A stretch of DNA of 64,000 bases from Palleronia marisminoris (GCF_900172315.1 NZ_FWFV01000002.1:432244-496243); one strand, 5' to 3'; positions 8,414-17,695 are shown, counted from the first letter of the stretch. Program-made: numbers and translations. The notes: generated from the letters alone by a model not told the origin.

Positions 8414-9562
8414 TCAGGCGACGCGGTTGTTCTCGATATGCTCGAAATTGATGTCTTCCCCGAGACCCGGCCGGTCGGGGACGTGCACGAAGCCATCCTT
8501 GTCCATCGGATCGGACAGCGCGTTCAGGTAGTCGAACCCGTCGTCGTATTCGAGGAACGGGTGCAGCAGGCCACGCTCGTACCATTTGCAGTTCTTGGAC
8601 GCGGCGGTGACGTGCAGGTTCATGGCGGTGTTGCCGTGGACCTCGCATTCCATCCCGAACGCTTCGGCAAGGTGCATCGTCTTGAGCGCCGGGGTGATCC
8701 CGCCGACGTCGTTCACGCCGGTCCGCAGGATGTCGCAGGCACCCTGCCTGATCCACTCGGCGCGGTGCCAGTGCTTGCCGGCGGCGCTTTCGGGGCCGAT
8801 CACCGGGATGTCGAGGTTGTCCGCGAGCCACTTGTAGGACGACAGCGACTGCTCGTCCAAGGGCTCTTCCAGCCACGCGAAGCCTAGCTTTTCAAGGCCG
8901 CGCCCCAGCTCCATCGCCTCGGTCCTCGTGTACCAGTGGAACGCGTCGAGCATCAGCGCCACGTCAGGCCCGACCGCTTCGCGCACGGCGGCACAGGCCT
9001 TGATGTCCATCCGCACGTCGGGCGCCCAGGACACGGGCGGCATCCAAGTGTGCAGCTTGATGCCCTTGTAGCCGCGAGCCACGAGCGTTTCGGCGAAGCG
9101 GCCGTAATCGTCGGGCGTCGCCAATCCGCCCTCGACCTCGTCGCCGCACATGATCGAGCCATAGGCCGGGATGCGGTCGCGGTAGCTGCCAATCAACTTG
9201 TGGACCGGCTGGTTCAGGACACGGCCCGCCAGATCCCACAGGGCGCAGTCGACGACCGCAAGCGCGCGGTCGGTCAGCTGCGCGGCGGACCCACGCTGCC
9301 AGTGTGCGAGGTCCTGCCACAGCCGTTCGCGGTCGCGGTGATCCTGGCCGATCAGCACCTTGCGGACGAACTTGTCGAGGACATGGGGCCGGATCACCTC
9401 GGGCGGGCAGAAGGAATACCCCTCGTCCCCGTCCTCGGTCCGGATGGTGAGCATCGCCTGTTCCACGGGGTGTTCCGGTCCGGGATGCGCGTGCCCGGCG
9501 GAGTCCGAGTGCCGGCGCGTCATGTGGCGGAACACCGTTACCGTGGCGTCGACGATGATCAC
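8414..9562 (-). CDS. enolase-superfamily (mandelate racemase subgroup) sugar-acid dehydratase-like enzyme
   Basis: I place the start at GTG 9562 because AAGGAG lies just upstream. The 382-residue protein has an N-terminal capping domain and a C-terminal barrel. The lysine strand is YKGIKLHTW, and the metal ligands are expected in LDAFHWY, WLEEPLDEQ and GPES. A likely catalytic His is in CEVHGN near residue 300. Family members dehydrate sugar acids such as galactonate or rhamnonate, and I cannot assign the substrate. The surrounding ABC importer, esterase and GntR regulator suggest breakdown of an imported sugar acid or its ester. GntR-type motifs lie directly upstream. Confidence 0.85.
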   Translation of the reverse strand: MIIVDATVTVFRHMTRRHSDSAGHAHPGPEHPVEQAMLTIRTEDGDEGYSFCPPEVIRPHVLDKFVRKVLIGQDHRDRERLWQDLAHWQRGSAAQLTDRALAVVDCALWDLAGRVLNQPVHKLIGSYRDRIPAYGSIMCGDEVEGGLATPDDYGRFAETLVARGYKGIKLHTWMPPVSWAPDVRMDIKACAAVREAVGPDVALMLDAFHWYTRTEAMELGRGLEKLGFAWLEEPLDEQSLSSYKWLADNLDIPVIGPESAAGKHWHRAEWIRQGACDILRTGVNDVGGITPALKTMHLAEAFGMECEVHGNTAMNLHVTAASKNCKWYERGLLHPFLEYDDGFDYLNALSDPMDKDGFVHVPDRPGLGEDINFEHIENNRVA

Positions 9563-9586
9563 TGGCGGACTCCTTCCGGGGGAAAT

Positions 9587-9617
9587 CTGTAATATACCCT
9601 GACAACTTGTTATACAG
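9587..9617. promoter_or_regulatory. GntR-type operator region upstream of the dehydratase gene
   Basis: TTGTTATACAG at 9607-9617 matches the operator pattern seen at 2158-2189. A second, half-conserved copy (CTGTAATATAC, 9587-9597) lies 20 bp away centre to centre. The pair is 25 bases upstream of the dehydratase start and inside the divergent regulator-dehydratase gap. It therefore probably controls the dehydratase/binding-protein transcript. Confidence 0.55.
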
Positions 9618-9705
9618 CTTATGGCGGCCGCCACGGTCCGTCAATCCGCTTCACCCAAGAATATCGAAGTTATTGGCCACCGGCTGCTTCGCAGCTATAG
9701 TACGC

Positions 9706-9716
9706 CTGTCATACAG
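9706..9716. promoter_or_regulatory. GntR-type operator at the regulator start
   Basis: CTGTCATACAG is the best copy of the motif, with perfect CTGT/ACAG arms around a 3-base centre. It ends one base before the first candidate ATG of the GntR gene, which suggests autoregulation. Confidence 0.55.
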
Positions 9717-9717
9717 A

Positions 9718-10461
9718 ATGGACGTAAGCACCGAGATGGAAGCCAACACCGTGGAGGGTATGCCCAGGACCCGTGCCACCATGATCGCGGACAGCCTGCG
9801 CCGCGATCTCGAACAGGGGCGGTACAAGCCCGGCGACCGCCTGCCGAGCGAGCGCGAACTGACCGAGGCGCATTCGGTCAGCCGCACGGTCGTGCGCGAG
9901 GCGGTGGCGCTTCTGCGCGTCGACGGCCTGGTCGAGGCGCGAAAGGGCTCCGGCGTCTACGCGATCGATCCGGTGCGGGTCGCCCAGCCCTTCGGCGATA
10001 TCGACGTGGAGCGCCTGTCGAGTGTCATCGAGCTGTTCGAACTACGCTCGGCCTTCGAGATCCGCGGGGCGGGGCTGGCGGCCATGCGGCGTTCGGCCGA
10101 ACAGATCGAGGCGATACAGCGCGCCAATGACGACGTCGTCGCCGCCATCGACGCCGGCCGCTCTCCTCGCGAAGCCGATTTCGCTTTCCACAGCGCGATC
10201 GCCGACGCAACGAACAACAGGCGTTTCCCCGAGTTTCTGACCCTGATCCGCCCCGGGATCGTTCCTCGGGTCGAACTTCTGGCCACGGACGGGCCGCCGC
10301 GCCGATACAGACCGAACCCGGACCTCGTCACCGAACACGCCGCGATCGCCGATGCCATCGTCGATGGAAACCGCGAGCTGGCGGAAGCGCGAATGGAGCA
10401 ACACCTGGAAGGCAGCCTCGCGCGCTACCGCAGCCTGTGGCGAGAGGGCGCCAAACGATAG
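9718..10461 (+). CDS. GntR-family transcriptional regulator, FadR subfamily (FCD domain)
   Basis: The 247-residue product has an N-terminal winged helix with the GntR signature GRYKPGDRLPSERELTE and a recognition helix around SRTVVREAVALL. A C-terminal all-helical FCD ligand domain follows; RSAFEIRGAGLAA is near its start, and it ends with a helix containing EHLEGSLARY. The start is uncertain: ATGs at 9718, 9736 and 9760 are all in frame and none has a well-spaced ribosome site. I use 9718, directly after an operator. It is divergent from the dehydratase and is the likely regulator of the whole 2.2-10.5 kb island, with a sugar-acid intermediate as the probable effector. Confidence 0.88.
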   Translation: MDVSTEMEANTVEGMPRTRATMIADSLRRDLEQGRYKPGDRLPSERELTEAHSVSRTVVREAVALLRVDGLVEARKGSGVYAIDPVRVAQPFGDIDVERLSSVIELFELRSAFEIRGAGLAAMRRSAEQIEAIQRANDDVVAAIDAGRSPREADFAFHSAIADATNNRRFPEFLTLIRPGIVPRVELLATDGPPRRYRPNPDLVTEHAAIADAIVDGNRELAEARMEQHLEGSLARYRSLWREGAKR

Positions 10462-10701
10462 GGCTTCATCGTTGACATCCCTCCTTCCGAAACGGTCGCA
10501 CGGAACCTCTCGCGCGAGTGGCGGCGGCAAAAGGGACGGCGCCTCCTGCTATTCGGCACTTTCGGTCCATGTATGGTAAGATCGACCGCACGAGCGAAGT
10601 GATGGCGCGTAGCAGTGGATTCGTTTGGGTGCCGCCGCATGTGAAGCTGGCGAAAGGTTTGGCCTGAAGACCCCCCTGGTGGTCCGTTTGAGGAGAAGAC
10701 C

Positions 10702-12126
10702 ATGACTGCAACTGGATCGTTCCGCGAATCCGTGGACCGCATGTTCGCTCACGCCGCCGGGTTGATGGAGATGGCACCGGGGCTGGAGGAAAAGATCCGG
10801 GTCTGCAATTCGACCTACACCGTGCGCTTCGGCGTGCGTCTGCGGGGGCAGATCCAGACCTTCACCGGGTACCGGTCGGTCCATTCGGAACACATGGAGC
10901 CCGTGAAGGGCGGCATCCGCTACTCGCTCGACGTGAACCAGGACGAGGTCGAGGCCCTGGCGGCGCTGATGACCTACAAATGCGCACTGGTCGAAGTGCC
11001 GTTCGGCGGCTCGAAGGGCGGCCTCCGCATCGATCCGCGGGCATGGGACGATGACGAGTTGGAACGGATAACCCGCCGCTTCACCTATGAACTGTCGCGC
11101 CGCAACCTGATCTCGCCTTCGCAGAACGTTCCCGCTCCCGACATGGGAACAGGCGAACGCGAGATGGCGTGGATGGCGGATGCCTACAAGCGGCTGCACC
11201 CCGACGACATCAACGCCAAGGCGTGCGTTACCGGCAAGCCGCGGCACGCGGGCGGCATCGATGGCCGCGTCGAAGCGACCGGACGCGGCGTGCAATACGC
11301 GCTACGCGAGTTCTTCCGCCATGCGGACGTGATGAAGCAGGCAGGGCTGAGTGGCACGCTGGCCGGCAAGCGCGTGATCGTTCAGGGTCTGGGCAATGTC
11401 GGCTATCATGCCGGGCAGTTTCTTTCGGCCGAGGACGGCGCCCTGGTCACCTGCGTGATCGAGCGTGACGGCGCCATCGTGAACCCGCAGGGGATCAACA
11501 TCGACGCGCTGCGCGGCCATATCCGGGCGACCGGCGGCATCAAGGGGTTCCAGGGCGGAGAGTATCGCGAGAACGGTCTGGCGGCGCTGGAGGACGAGTG
11601 CGACATCCTGGTTCCGGCCGCGGTCGAAAGCGTCATCAACGCCGGGAACGCCGATCGCATCAAGTGCAAGCTGATCATCGAAGCGGCGAACGGACCTGTG
11701 ACCGCCGATGCCGACGAGATCCTGCGCGACAGGGGCATCATGATCATTCCCGACATGTATGCCAACGCGGGCGGCGTGACCGTGTCCTACTTCGAATGGG
11801 TCAAGAACCTGTCGCAGATCAGCCTGGGGCGGCTCGAGCGTCGTCATGAAGAGGCGCGCGCGCGGATGATGGTCGAGGAGCTGGAGCGACTGTCTGCCGA
11901 TAGCGGCCTGAACTGGACACTGTCGAAAGGGTTCAAGGAGGGCTTCCTGACCGGCGCAGACGAGCTGGAACTCGTGCGATCGGGGCTCGACGACACGATG
12001 CGAGAGTCCTTCAAGAAGATGAAGGAGGTTTGGATGAGCAACCCGAAGGTCGAAGACATGCGCACCGCCGCCTATGTCGTGGCCATCCGGCGCATCTCGA
12101 ACGTCTACAATTCCCTGGGGTTGTAG
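10702..12126 (+). CDS. Glu/Leu/Phe/Val dehydrogenase (glutamate dehydrogenase type)
   Basis: GAGGAGAAG lies 7-8 bases upstream of the ATG. The 474-residue enzyme has the dimerisation domain with the substrate-binding stretch VKGGIRYSLDV and the catalytic-lysine motif PFGGSKGGL near residue 100. The C-terminal Rossmann domain carries the NAD(P) fingerprint VQGLGNVGYHAG near residue 232. It should deaminate glutamate oxidatively to 2-oxoglutarate, or run in reverse. Substrate preference within the family is not certain from sequence. The 240-base upstream gap holds a perfect TTGACA (10472-10477) without a good -10 partner. It appears monocistronic. Confidence 0.92.
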   Translation: MTATGSFRESVDRMFAHAAGLMEMAPGLEEKIRVCNSTYTVRFGVRLRGQIQTFTGYRSVHSEHMEPVKGGIRYSLDVNQDEVEALAALMTYKCALVEVPFGGSKGGLRIDPRAWDDDELERITRRFTYELSRRNLISPSQNVPAPDMGTGEREMAWMADAYKRLHPDDINAKACVTGKPRHAGGIDGRVEATGRGVQYALREFFRHADVMKQAGLSGTLAGKRVIVQGLGNVGYHAGQFLSAEDGALVTCVIERDGAIVNPQGINIDALRGHIRATGGIKGFQGGEYRENGLAALEDECDILVPAAVESVINAGNADRIKCKLIIEAANGPVTADADEILRDRGIMIIPDMYANAGGVTVSYFEWVKNLSQISLGRLERRHEEARARMMVEELERLSADSGLNWTLSKGFKEGFLTGADELELVRSGLDDTMRESFKKMKEVWMSNPKVEDMRTAAYVVAIRRISNVYNSLGL

Positions 12127-12186
12127 AAGGCTACCCCACGCTGATGCCGCATCGCAGGGTCCTCAAGGTCTCGCGCCACGCAGCTT

Positions 12187-12990
12187 TCAAGCGTCTCGCT
12201 CGAAGATCCACTCCACCTCGGGCGCGGGCAGGAAGCGCCATTTCCTGAGCGGCCCCGCCATGACGTTGAGGTAGTACATCTCGAACCCGTAGGGCGCGCC
12301 GCACGGGTGATGGCCGCGGGGGACGCAGACGACGTCTCCGTCCGAGACGGCAATCGTCTCGTCCAGGCTTCGGTCGTCGGTGTAGACGCGCTGGATTCCG
12401 AAGCCCGAGGCCGGGTTCAGGCGGTGGTAGTAGGTTTCTTCCAGGTAGGTGACGCGGGGGTAGTCGTCCTCGTCATGGCGGTGGCTGGGGAAAGAGGACC
12501 AGTGGCCGGCGGGGGTGAACACCTCGGTCACCAGCAGGCTGTCGCAGTAGTCCTCGTTCTCCATCGCGATGTTGTTGATGTAGCGGGTGTTCGTGCCCTT
12601 GCCGCGCTCGGTCAGGGTGATCCCGTCCGGTCCGATCCGCCGCGCGTCGTGCCCGCCCTTCCCGGGCGCCGAGCAGACCGCGATCGTGCAGTCTGTCGTG
12701 GCGCGTGCGGTCCATTCCGTGCCGTTCGGAAGATACAGGGAATGCGGCGGCGTCCTTTCGAACACGTCCATCCGGTCACCGATCTCGCCCCAGTGCTGGC
12801 CGGCGCCGGTGATCTCGGCCTTGCCTTCGACCATGACGAGGATGACCTCGCGCTCGCCCGTGGGTGCCCCGACGGTTTCGCCGGCCCGCAGGCGATGGAG
12901 CGCGAAGCCGACATAGCGCCAGCCGGCTGACGCAGGGGTGATGCGGTGGACCTCGCCATGGGTCCCGAAGGGGCGATGAAGCAGGGACAT
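12187..12990 (-). CDS. iolB: 5-deoxy-glucuronate isomerase
   Basis: The ATG at 12990 has CGGAGG upstream. The 267-residue protein has the two-part cupin fold of IolB. His-rich metal sites lie in SHRHDEDDYPRVTYLEETYYHR (in parts, near residue 175) and in VPRGHHPCGAPYGFEMYYLN. It converts 5-deoxy-glucuronate to 2-deoxy-5-keto-gluconate in the cytoplasm. It is the last gene of the minus-strand inositol operon, 19 bases after iolE. Confidence 0.95.
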   Translation of the reverse strand: MSLLHRPFGTHGEVHRITPASAGWRYVGFALHRLRAGETVGAPTGEREVILVMVEGKAEITGAGQHWGEIGDRMDVFERTPPHSLYLPNGTEWTARATTDCTIAVCSAPGKGGHDARRIGPDGITLTERGKGTNTRYINNIAMENEDYCDSLLVTEVFTPAGHWSSFPSHRHDEDDYPRVTYLEETYYHRLNPASGFGIQRVYTDDRSLDETIAVSDGDVVCVPRGHHPCGAPYGFEMYYLNVMAGPLRKWRFLPAPEVEWIFERDA

Positions 12991-13009
12991 GTTGCCTCCG
13001 TTGACTGGT

Positions 13010-13918
13010 TCAGCGGGTTTCGACTGTAAGCCCCGCGGCGCGGCACTGTTCGAGGATCGTGTCATAGCCGAGCTTCGACGCCTCGAAAGGCGCGACCTTG
13101 GCCGGGTCCTGTTCGGCCTCGACCACGATCCAGCCGGCGTAGTCCATCCTGGCCAACCGGTCGGTGACGGCGGCGAAATCAATCGAGCCCTCGGCGTCGC
13201 CCGGCACGGTGAAGGCGCCGGCCTCCACGGCGTCGAGGAAGGACCAGTCCTCGGCGCGCGCTTGCCGCGCGATCCCGGCGCGCAGGTCCTTGTAGTGGAC
13301 GTGGCTGATGCGATCGCCCCAGCGGTCGAGCGTGGCCATCACGTCGCCGCCGCCGAAGACCAGGTGCCCGGTGTCGAAAAGCAGGCCGACCTCGGGCGAC
13401 GAGCCCTCCATCAGCCAGTCCACGTCCTCCTGATCCTCGATGATCGCGCCCATGTGGTGGTGATACACGAGCGGCAGGCCCTGATCCGCAGTCCATTTTG
13501 CGATCTCGGACAGGCGCCGCGCGTAGTCCGTCACCTCGTCCCGGCCCAGCTTCGGGCGCTTGTTCACCGGCGTCAGACGATCGCCCTGCACCGTGTTCGA
13601 GCATTCGGCATAGACGATGCAGGGCGCGCCGAGTTCGGCGAATTGCGTCACCTGATCGCGCATCTGGGCCGTCTCGGCATCGAAGTCGTTCGCCAGAAGC
13701 GAACCCGAGCACCAGCCGCCGCAAAGCTGCAAGCCGTACCGGTCGAGATACGCGCGCAGCCCTTCGGTGTCGGCCGGCATCCGTCGTCCGCGCTCGATGC
13801 CGGTATAGCCGATCTCCGCGGCATCCCGCAGCGCGTCGTCCATGGTGAAGTCGCGGGTCAATTCGGGCAGGTCGTCGTTCTGCCAGGCGATGGGAGAGAT
13901 GCCGATCTTGACGGTCAT
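13010..13918 (-). CDS. iolE: myo-inosose-2 dehydratase
   Basis: The 302-residue TIM-barrel protein starts MTVKIGISPIAWQNDDLPEL, the characteristic IolE N-terminus. Metal-binding and catalytic stretches such as YHHHMGAIIE and LLFDTGHLVFGG are present. It dehydrates 2-keto-myo-inositol to 3D-trihydroxycyclohexanedione. I chose the ATG at 13918. A GTG at 13951, just beside the iolD stop, would add 11 residues that are not typical of the family. It lies between iolD and iolB in the operon. Confidence 0.95.
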   Translation of the reverse strand: MTVKIGISPIAWQNDDLPELTRDFTMDDALRDAAEIGYTGIERGRRMPADTEGLRAYLDRYGLQLCGGWCSGSLLANDFDAETAQMRDQVTQFAELGAPCIVYAECSNTVQGDRLTPVNKRPKLGRDEVTDYARRLSEIAKWTADQGLPLVYHHHMGAIIEDQEDVDWLMEGSSPEVGLLFDTGHLVFGGGDVMATLDRWGDRISHVHYKDLRAGIARQARAEDWSFLDAVEAGAFTVPGDAEGSIDFAAVTDRLARMDYAGWIVVEAEQDPAKVAPFEASKLGYDTILEQCRAAGLTVETR

Positions 13919-13952
13919 GAGGGGGTCTTTCGTCTGGAAGTATGGCCGCACG

Positions 13953-15785
13953 TCAGTTGAGCGCGCGCGCCTTCAACTGGTCTTCGTAGGCGGCACGCGC
14001 CGCGCGCACCTCTTCGCGGTCCGAGACTTCGGGGACCGCGACATCCCACCAATGGCCGCCATCGGGGCTCGAGGGATAGGGATCCGTGTCGATGACGACC
14101 ACGAAGGGGCCAGTGGCGTTCTTGGCCCGGGCAAGCGCGTCCTCGAGTTCGGCGATGGTCGCAACATGCACCGCCGCCGCCCCCATCGCGCCGGCATGGG
14201 CAGCGAAGTCGATGTTCGAAGCCGTCTCGTGTTGCGCGTGGTCCAGCAGGTTGTTGAACTCGGCGCCGCCGCAGCCCATCTGCAGCCGGTTGATGCAGCC
14301 GTAACCGCGGTTGTCGGTCAGGACGACCGTGATCTTCAGCCCCAGCATCACCGCCGTCGCAAGCTCGGAATTGGCCATCATGTAGCTGCCGTCGCCGAGC
14401 ATGCAGACCACGTCGCGCTCGGGCTCGGCCATCTTGATGCCCAGGGCCCCGGCGATCTCGTAGCCCATGCAGGAATAGCCGTACTCCATGTGATAGGCGC
14501 CCGGGCGCGGGGCCTTCCACAGCTTGTGCAACTCTCCGGGCATGGTCCCGGCGGCGCACATCACGACGGTGTCGGGGCCGCTGGCACGCTGGACCGCGCC
14601 GATCACCTGTTGGTCCGTGGGCAGGCTGTTGTCCTCGGCCGGGGGCGCGGCGGTCAGGGGATCGACGGCGGCGAGCCACTCCGCTTTGAGGTCCTCGTCG
14701 GGGGCCGCGAAGGCATGGTCGCCAAGCGCCTCGCCGAGCATCTCGAGGCCCACCAGCGCATCGCAGCACAACGGCTCGGCCCCGTGCTTCATCGCGTCGT
14801 AGGCGGCGACGTTCAACGAGACGAGCTTGCGCTCCGGGTTGCGAAACAGGTTCCACGAGCCGGTCGTGAAATCCTGGAACCGCGTGCCGACGCCCAGCAC
14901 CAGGTCAGCCTCGGCGCAGGTGACATTGGCCGAGGAGGCGCCCGTGACACCGACCGGGCCAAGGTTCATCGGATGATCCCAAGGCAGCGCGGACTTGCCC
15001 GCCTGGCTCTCGACCACAGGGATGTTGTGCGCCTCGGCAAAGGCTTGCAGCGCGTCGGCCGCGCCCGAGTAGTGCGTGCCGCCGCCCGCCACGATCACCG
15101 GCTTTTCCGCCGCTTTCAGCAGGTCCACAACCCGGTCCAGTTCGACCGGGTCGGGATGCGGACGACGCGTGCGCCAGACCCTCTCGGCAAAGAAGCTCTC
15201 GGGCCAGTCATGGGCCTCGGCTTGCACGTCCTGGCAGAACGACAGGCAGACGGGGCCGCAATCCGCCGGGTCGGTCATCACGCGGAACGCGCGCGGCAGG
15301 GCGGTCAGAAGCTGCTCGGGCCGCGTGATCCGGTCGAAATAGCGGGTGACCGGCTTGAAGCAGTCATTGGCCGAGACCGTGCCGTCGTCGAAATCCTCGA
15401 TCTGCTGGAGCACCGGGTCCGGCCCGCGGCCGGCGAAGACGTCACCAGGGATCATCAGAAGAGGCAGCCGGTTCACATGCGCAAGCGCTGCGGCCGTGAC
15501 CATGTTGGTAGCCCCCGGCCCGATCGAGGACGTCACCGCCATGGCGCGGCGACGCCTGGATTGCTTGGCATAGGCGATCGCCGCGTGGCACATCGTCTGC
15601 TCGTTGTGGCCGCGCCAGGTCTGGAAGCGTGCACGCTCGGCATGCAGCGCCTCGCCCATTCCCGCGACGTTGCCGTGGCCGAAGATTGCCCAGATGCCGG
15701 CGAGGAACGGCTCGCCATCCTCGTTGATCTGCGCGGCCAGGTACCGGACCATGGCCTGCGCGGCAGTCAATCGGATCGTGCTCAT
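13953..15785 (-). CDS. iolD: 3D-(3,5/4)-trihydroxycyclohexane-1,2-dione acylhydrolase
   Basis: The 610-residue enzyme is a thiamine-diphosphate-dependent hydrolase. The N-terminal PYR domain includes SSIGPGATNMVTAAA, a central domain follows, and the C-terminal PP domain carries the cofactor motif LGDGSYMMANSE with the second Asn in VLTDNRGYG. It opens the inositol-derived ring to give 5-deoxy-glucuronate. The start overlaps the iolC stop by four bases (ATGA), so the two are translationally coupled. Confidence 0.96.
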   Translation of the reverse strand: MSTIRLTAAQAMVRYLAAQINEDGEPFLAGIWAIFGHGNVAGMGEALHAERARFQTWRGHNEQTMCHAAIAYAKQSRRRRAMAVTSSIGPGATNMVTAAALAHVNRLPLLMIPGDVFAGRGPDPVLQQIEDFDDGTVSANDCFKPVTRYFDRITRPEQLLTALPRAFRVMTDPADCGPVCLSFCQDVQAEAHDWPESFFAERVWRTRRPHPDPVELDRVVDLLKAAEKPVIVAGGGTHYSGAADALQAFAEAHNIPVVESQAGKSALPWDHPMNLGPVGVTGASSANVTCAEADLVLGVGTRFQDFTTGSWNLFRNPERKLVSLNVAAYDAMKHGAEPLCCDALVGLEMLGEALGDHAFAAPDEDLKAEWLAAVDPLTAAPPAEDNSLPTDQQVIGAVQRASGPDTVVMCAAGTMPGELHKLWKAPRPGAYHMEYGYSCMGYEIAGALGIKMAEPERDVVCMLGDGSYMMANSELATAVMLGLKITVVLTDNRGYGCINRLQMGCGGAEFNNLLDHAQHETASNIDFAAHAGAMGAAAVHVATIAELEDALARAKNATGPFVVVIDTDPYPSSPDGGHWWDVAVPEVSDREEVRAARAAYEDQLKARALN

Positions 15786-17695
15786 TGCGCTGCCTCCGTC
15801 ATCTTCGTCCGTGCGGCATCCCACATGTCACAGAGACGAGCATAGGTGTCTGTCATCTGCGCGACGGCGGCGGCATCGTCGATCTCGCCGCGCATCCATG
15901 ATTTCGCGGCATCGCCGAAGATGGTTCGGCCTACCGCGAAGCCCTTCACCAGGTCGAATCCTGCTGCGATGTGGAACGCTTCGGACAGTGCGTCCTCGCC
16001 GGCGGCCAGACCCAGCACCACGATTCCGCGGGTATGGGCGTCGTTCTCCGCGATCGCGCGGCAGGCGGCGGCCCAGCCGGCTTCGGTCCGCATGGGTTCG
16101 AGCTTCCACCAGTCAGGATACACGCCGATCTCGTAGAACCGGCGGATGATCGTGGCACTGGTGTGGTCGTCCACGGGACCGACTTTCGACGGGATGATCT
16201 CGAGCAGGAATTCCAGCCGGTTGCGCCGCGCCGCATGGAAGAGCCGCAGCACCCGTTCCTCCTGGTCCTCGCGGATCTTGGCGTCGTCATCGGGATGATA
16301 GAAGCACAGGCACTTGACGACGTGGCCAGCCGGCCATTCGGCAAGCCCGCCGAGATCGGGGCCAAGTTCGGGTTCGAGCGTCAGGGGGCGCGAGCCCGGC
16401 CACTCCACCGGTCGCCCGATCCACAGATCATGCTCCGCCGCGCGGTGCAGTGCGGTGCGGCCCAGCCGGCTGTCGCAGAGCAGCCCATAGCCGGGCCGCC
16501 CGTTCGCCACGCGGGCACACGCGTCGAGGCAAAGCTCCTTGAAGGCGCCGATCTTCGCGGGCGTGGCGCCGTCGAGTTCCTCGAGCTGAATGCGGTGATC
16601 GAAGGCAAAGACGCGCATCGTGGACCAGTCGCCCTTGCGATTGGTGGACCAGTGGATCTGCTCCAGCTCGGCATCGTTGCGCAGGTCGGGCCTGACGATG
16701 CCGCGCTTCAGGAAGAAGCGCAGTTCCTCCAGGCTCGGATAGGCGGGGGTGCAGCCATGGCGCGAGACGGCGAGCGCGCCGCAGGCATTGGCGTATTGCA
16801 GCGAGGTCGGCCAATCCGCGTCGTCCAGCCATCCCTTGAGAAGGCCCGACATGAAGCCGTCGCCTGCGCCGAGGACGTTGAAGACCTCGATCGGAAAACC
16901 GGGGCCGGTTTGCCCGTCATCGAGGCTGCCGGGGATGTCCCCTTCGAACGCGACGGCGCCCGATGCGCCCCGCTTGCATACCAGCGTGGCGGTCGAGACG
17001 GCGCGCACCGCGCGCAGCGCCGCCAGCGTGTCGGTCGTGCCGCCGGCGATGTGGAATTCCTCTTCGGTGCCGACGATCAGATCGAAATGGCGCAGGTGGT
17101 TCTGCAGTTTTTCCGTCACGGCCCCTGACGCGATGAACCGCTCTTCGCCCGCGTCATGCCCGGCCAGGCCCCAGAGGTTCGGCCGGTAATCGATGTCGAG
17201 CGCCGTTCGCGCCCCGTGCTGACGCGCCAGGCGAAGCGCCTTCGTCACGGCGGCCTCGGTTTGCGGATTGGACAGGTGCGTCCCGGTCGCGACGACCGCG
17301 CGCGCCCGTTCGATGAAGCCCTCGTCCACGTCCTCCTCGGACAGGGCCATGTCGGCGCAGTTCTGGCGGTAGAAGATCAGCGGAAACCGCTCTTCGTCGC
17401 GGATGCCGAGCAGAACGAGGGCGGTCAGGCGCTCGGGGTCGGTCAGGACGCCGGTGGTGTCGACGCCTTCCCTGGCAAGCTCTTCGCGGATGAAGCGGCC
17501 CATATGCTCGTCGCCGACCTTGGTCAGCAACGCCGAGCGCAGACCCAGACGGGCGGTGCCCGCGGCCATGTTCGTCGGCGAGCCGCCGATATACTTCTGG
17601 AACGAGCGCATGTCCTCGAGCCGCCCGCCGACCTGAGTGCCATAGAGATCGACGGACGACCGCCCGATGGTGATGAGGTCAAGGTCCTTCGTCAT
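15782..17695 (-). CDS. iolC: 5-dehydro-2-deoxygluconokinase fused to a DUF2090 aldolase-like domain
   Basis: The 637-residue protein is a two-domain fusion. Residues 1 to about 325 are a PfkB-type kinase with GGSPTNMAAGTARLG near the N-terminus and the anion-hole/catalytic motif NVLGAGDGFMSG. From about residue 335 (RVFAFDHRIQLEEL) to the end is a DUF2090 barrel. In some bacteria this domain is associated with the next step, cleavage of 2-deoxy-5-keto-gluconate-6-phosphate, normally done by IolJ. The fusion is common in proteobacterial inositol loci. Its start overlaps the upstream ATPase stop by one base. Confidence 0.95.
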   Translation of the reverse strand: MTKDLDLITIGRSSVDLYGTQVGGRLEDMRSFQKYIGGSPTNMAAGTARLGLRSALLTKVGDEHMGRFIREELAREGVDTTGVLTDPERLTALVLLGIRDEERFPLIFYRQNCADMALSEEDVDEGFIERARAVVATGTHLSNPQTEAAVTKALRLARQHGARTALDIDYRPNLWGLAGHDAGEERFIASGAVTEKLQNHLRHFDLIVGTEEEFHIAGGTTDTLAALRAVRAVSTATLVCKRGASGAVAFEGDIPGSLDDGQTGPGFPIEVFNVLGAGDGFMSGLLKGWLDDADWPTSLQYANACGALAVSRHGCTPAYPSLEELRFFLKRGIVRPDLRNDAELEQIHWSTNRKGDWSTMRVFAFDHRIQLEELDGATPAKIGAFKELCLDACARVANGRPGYGLLCDSRLGRTALHRAAEHDLWIGRPVEWPGSRPLTLEPELGPDLGGLAEWPAGHVVKCLCFYHPDDDAKIREDQEERVLRLFHAARRNRLEFLLEIIPSKVGPVDDHTSATIIRRFYEIGVYPDWWKLEPMRTEAGWAAACRAIAENDAHTRGIVVLGLAAGEDALSEAFHIAAGFDLVKGFAVGRTIFGDAAKSWMRGEIDDAAAVAQMTDTYARLCDMWDAARTKMTEAAQ

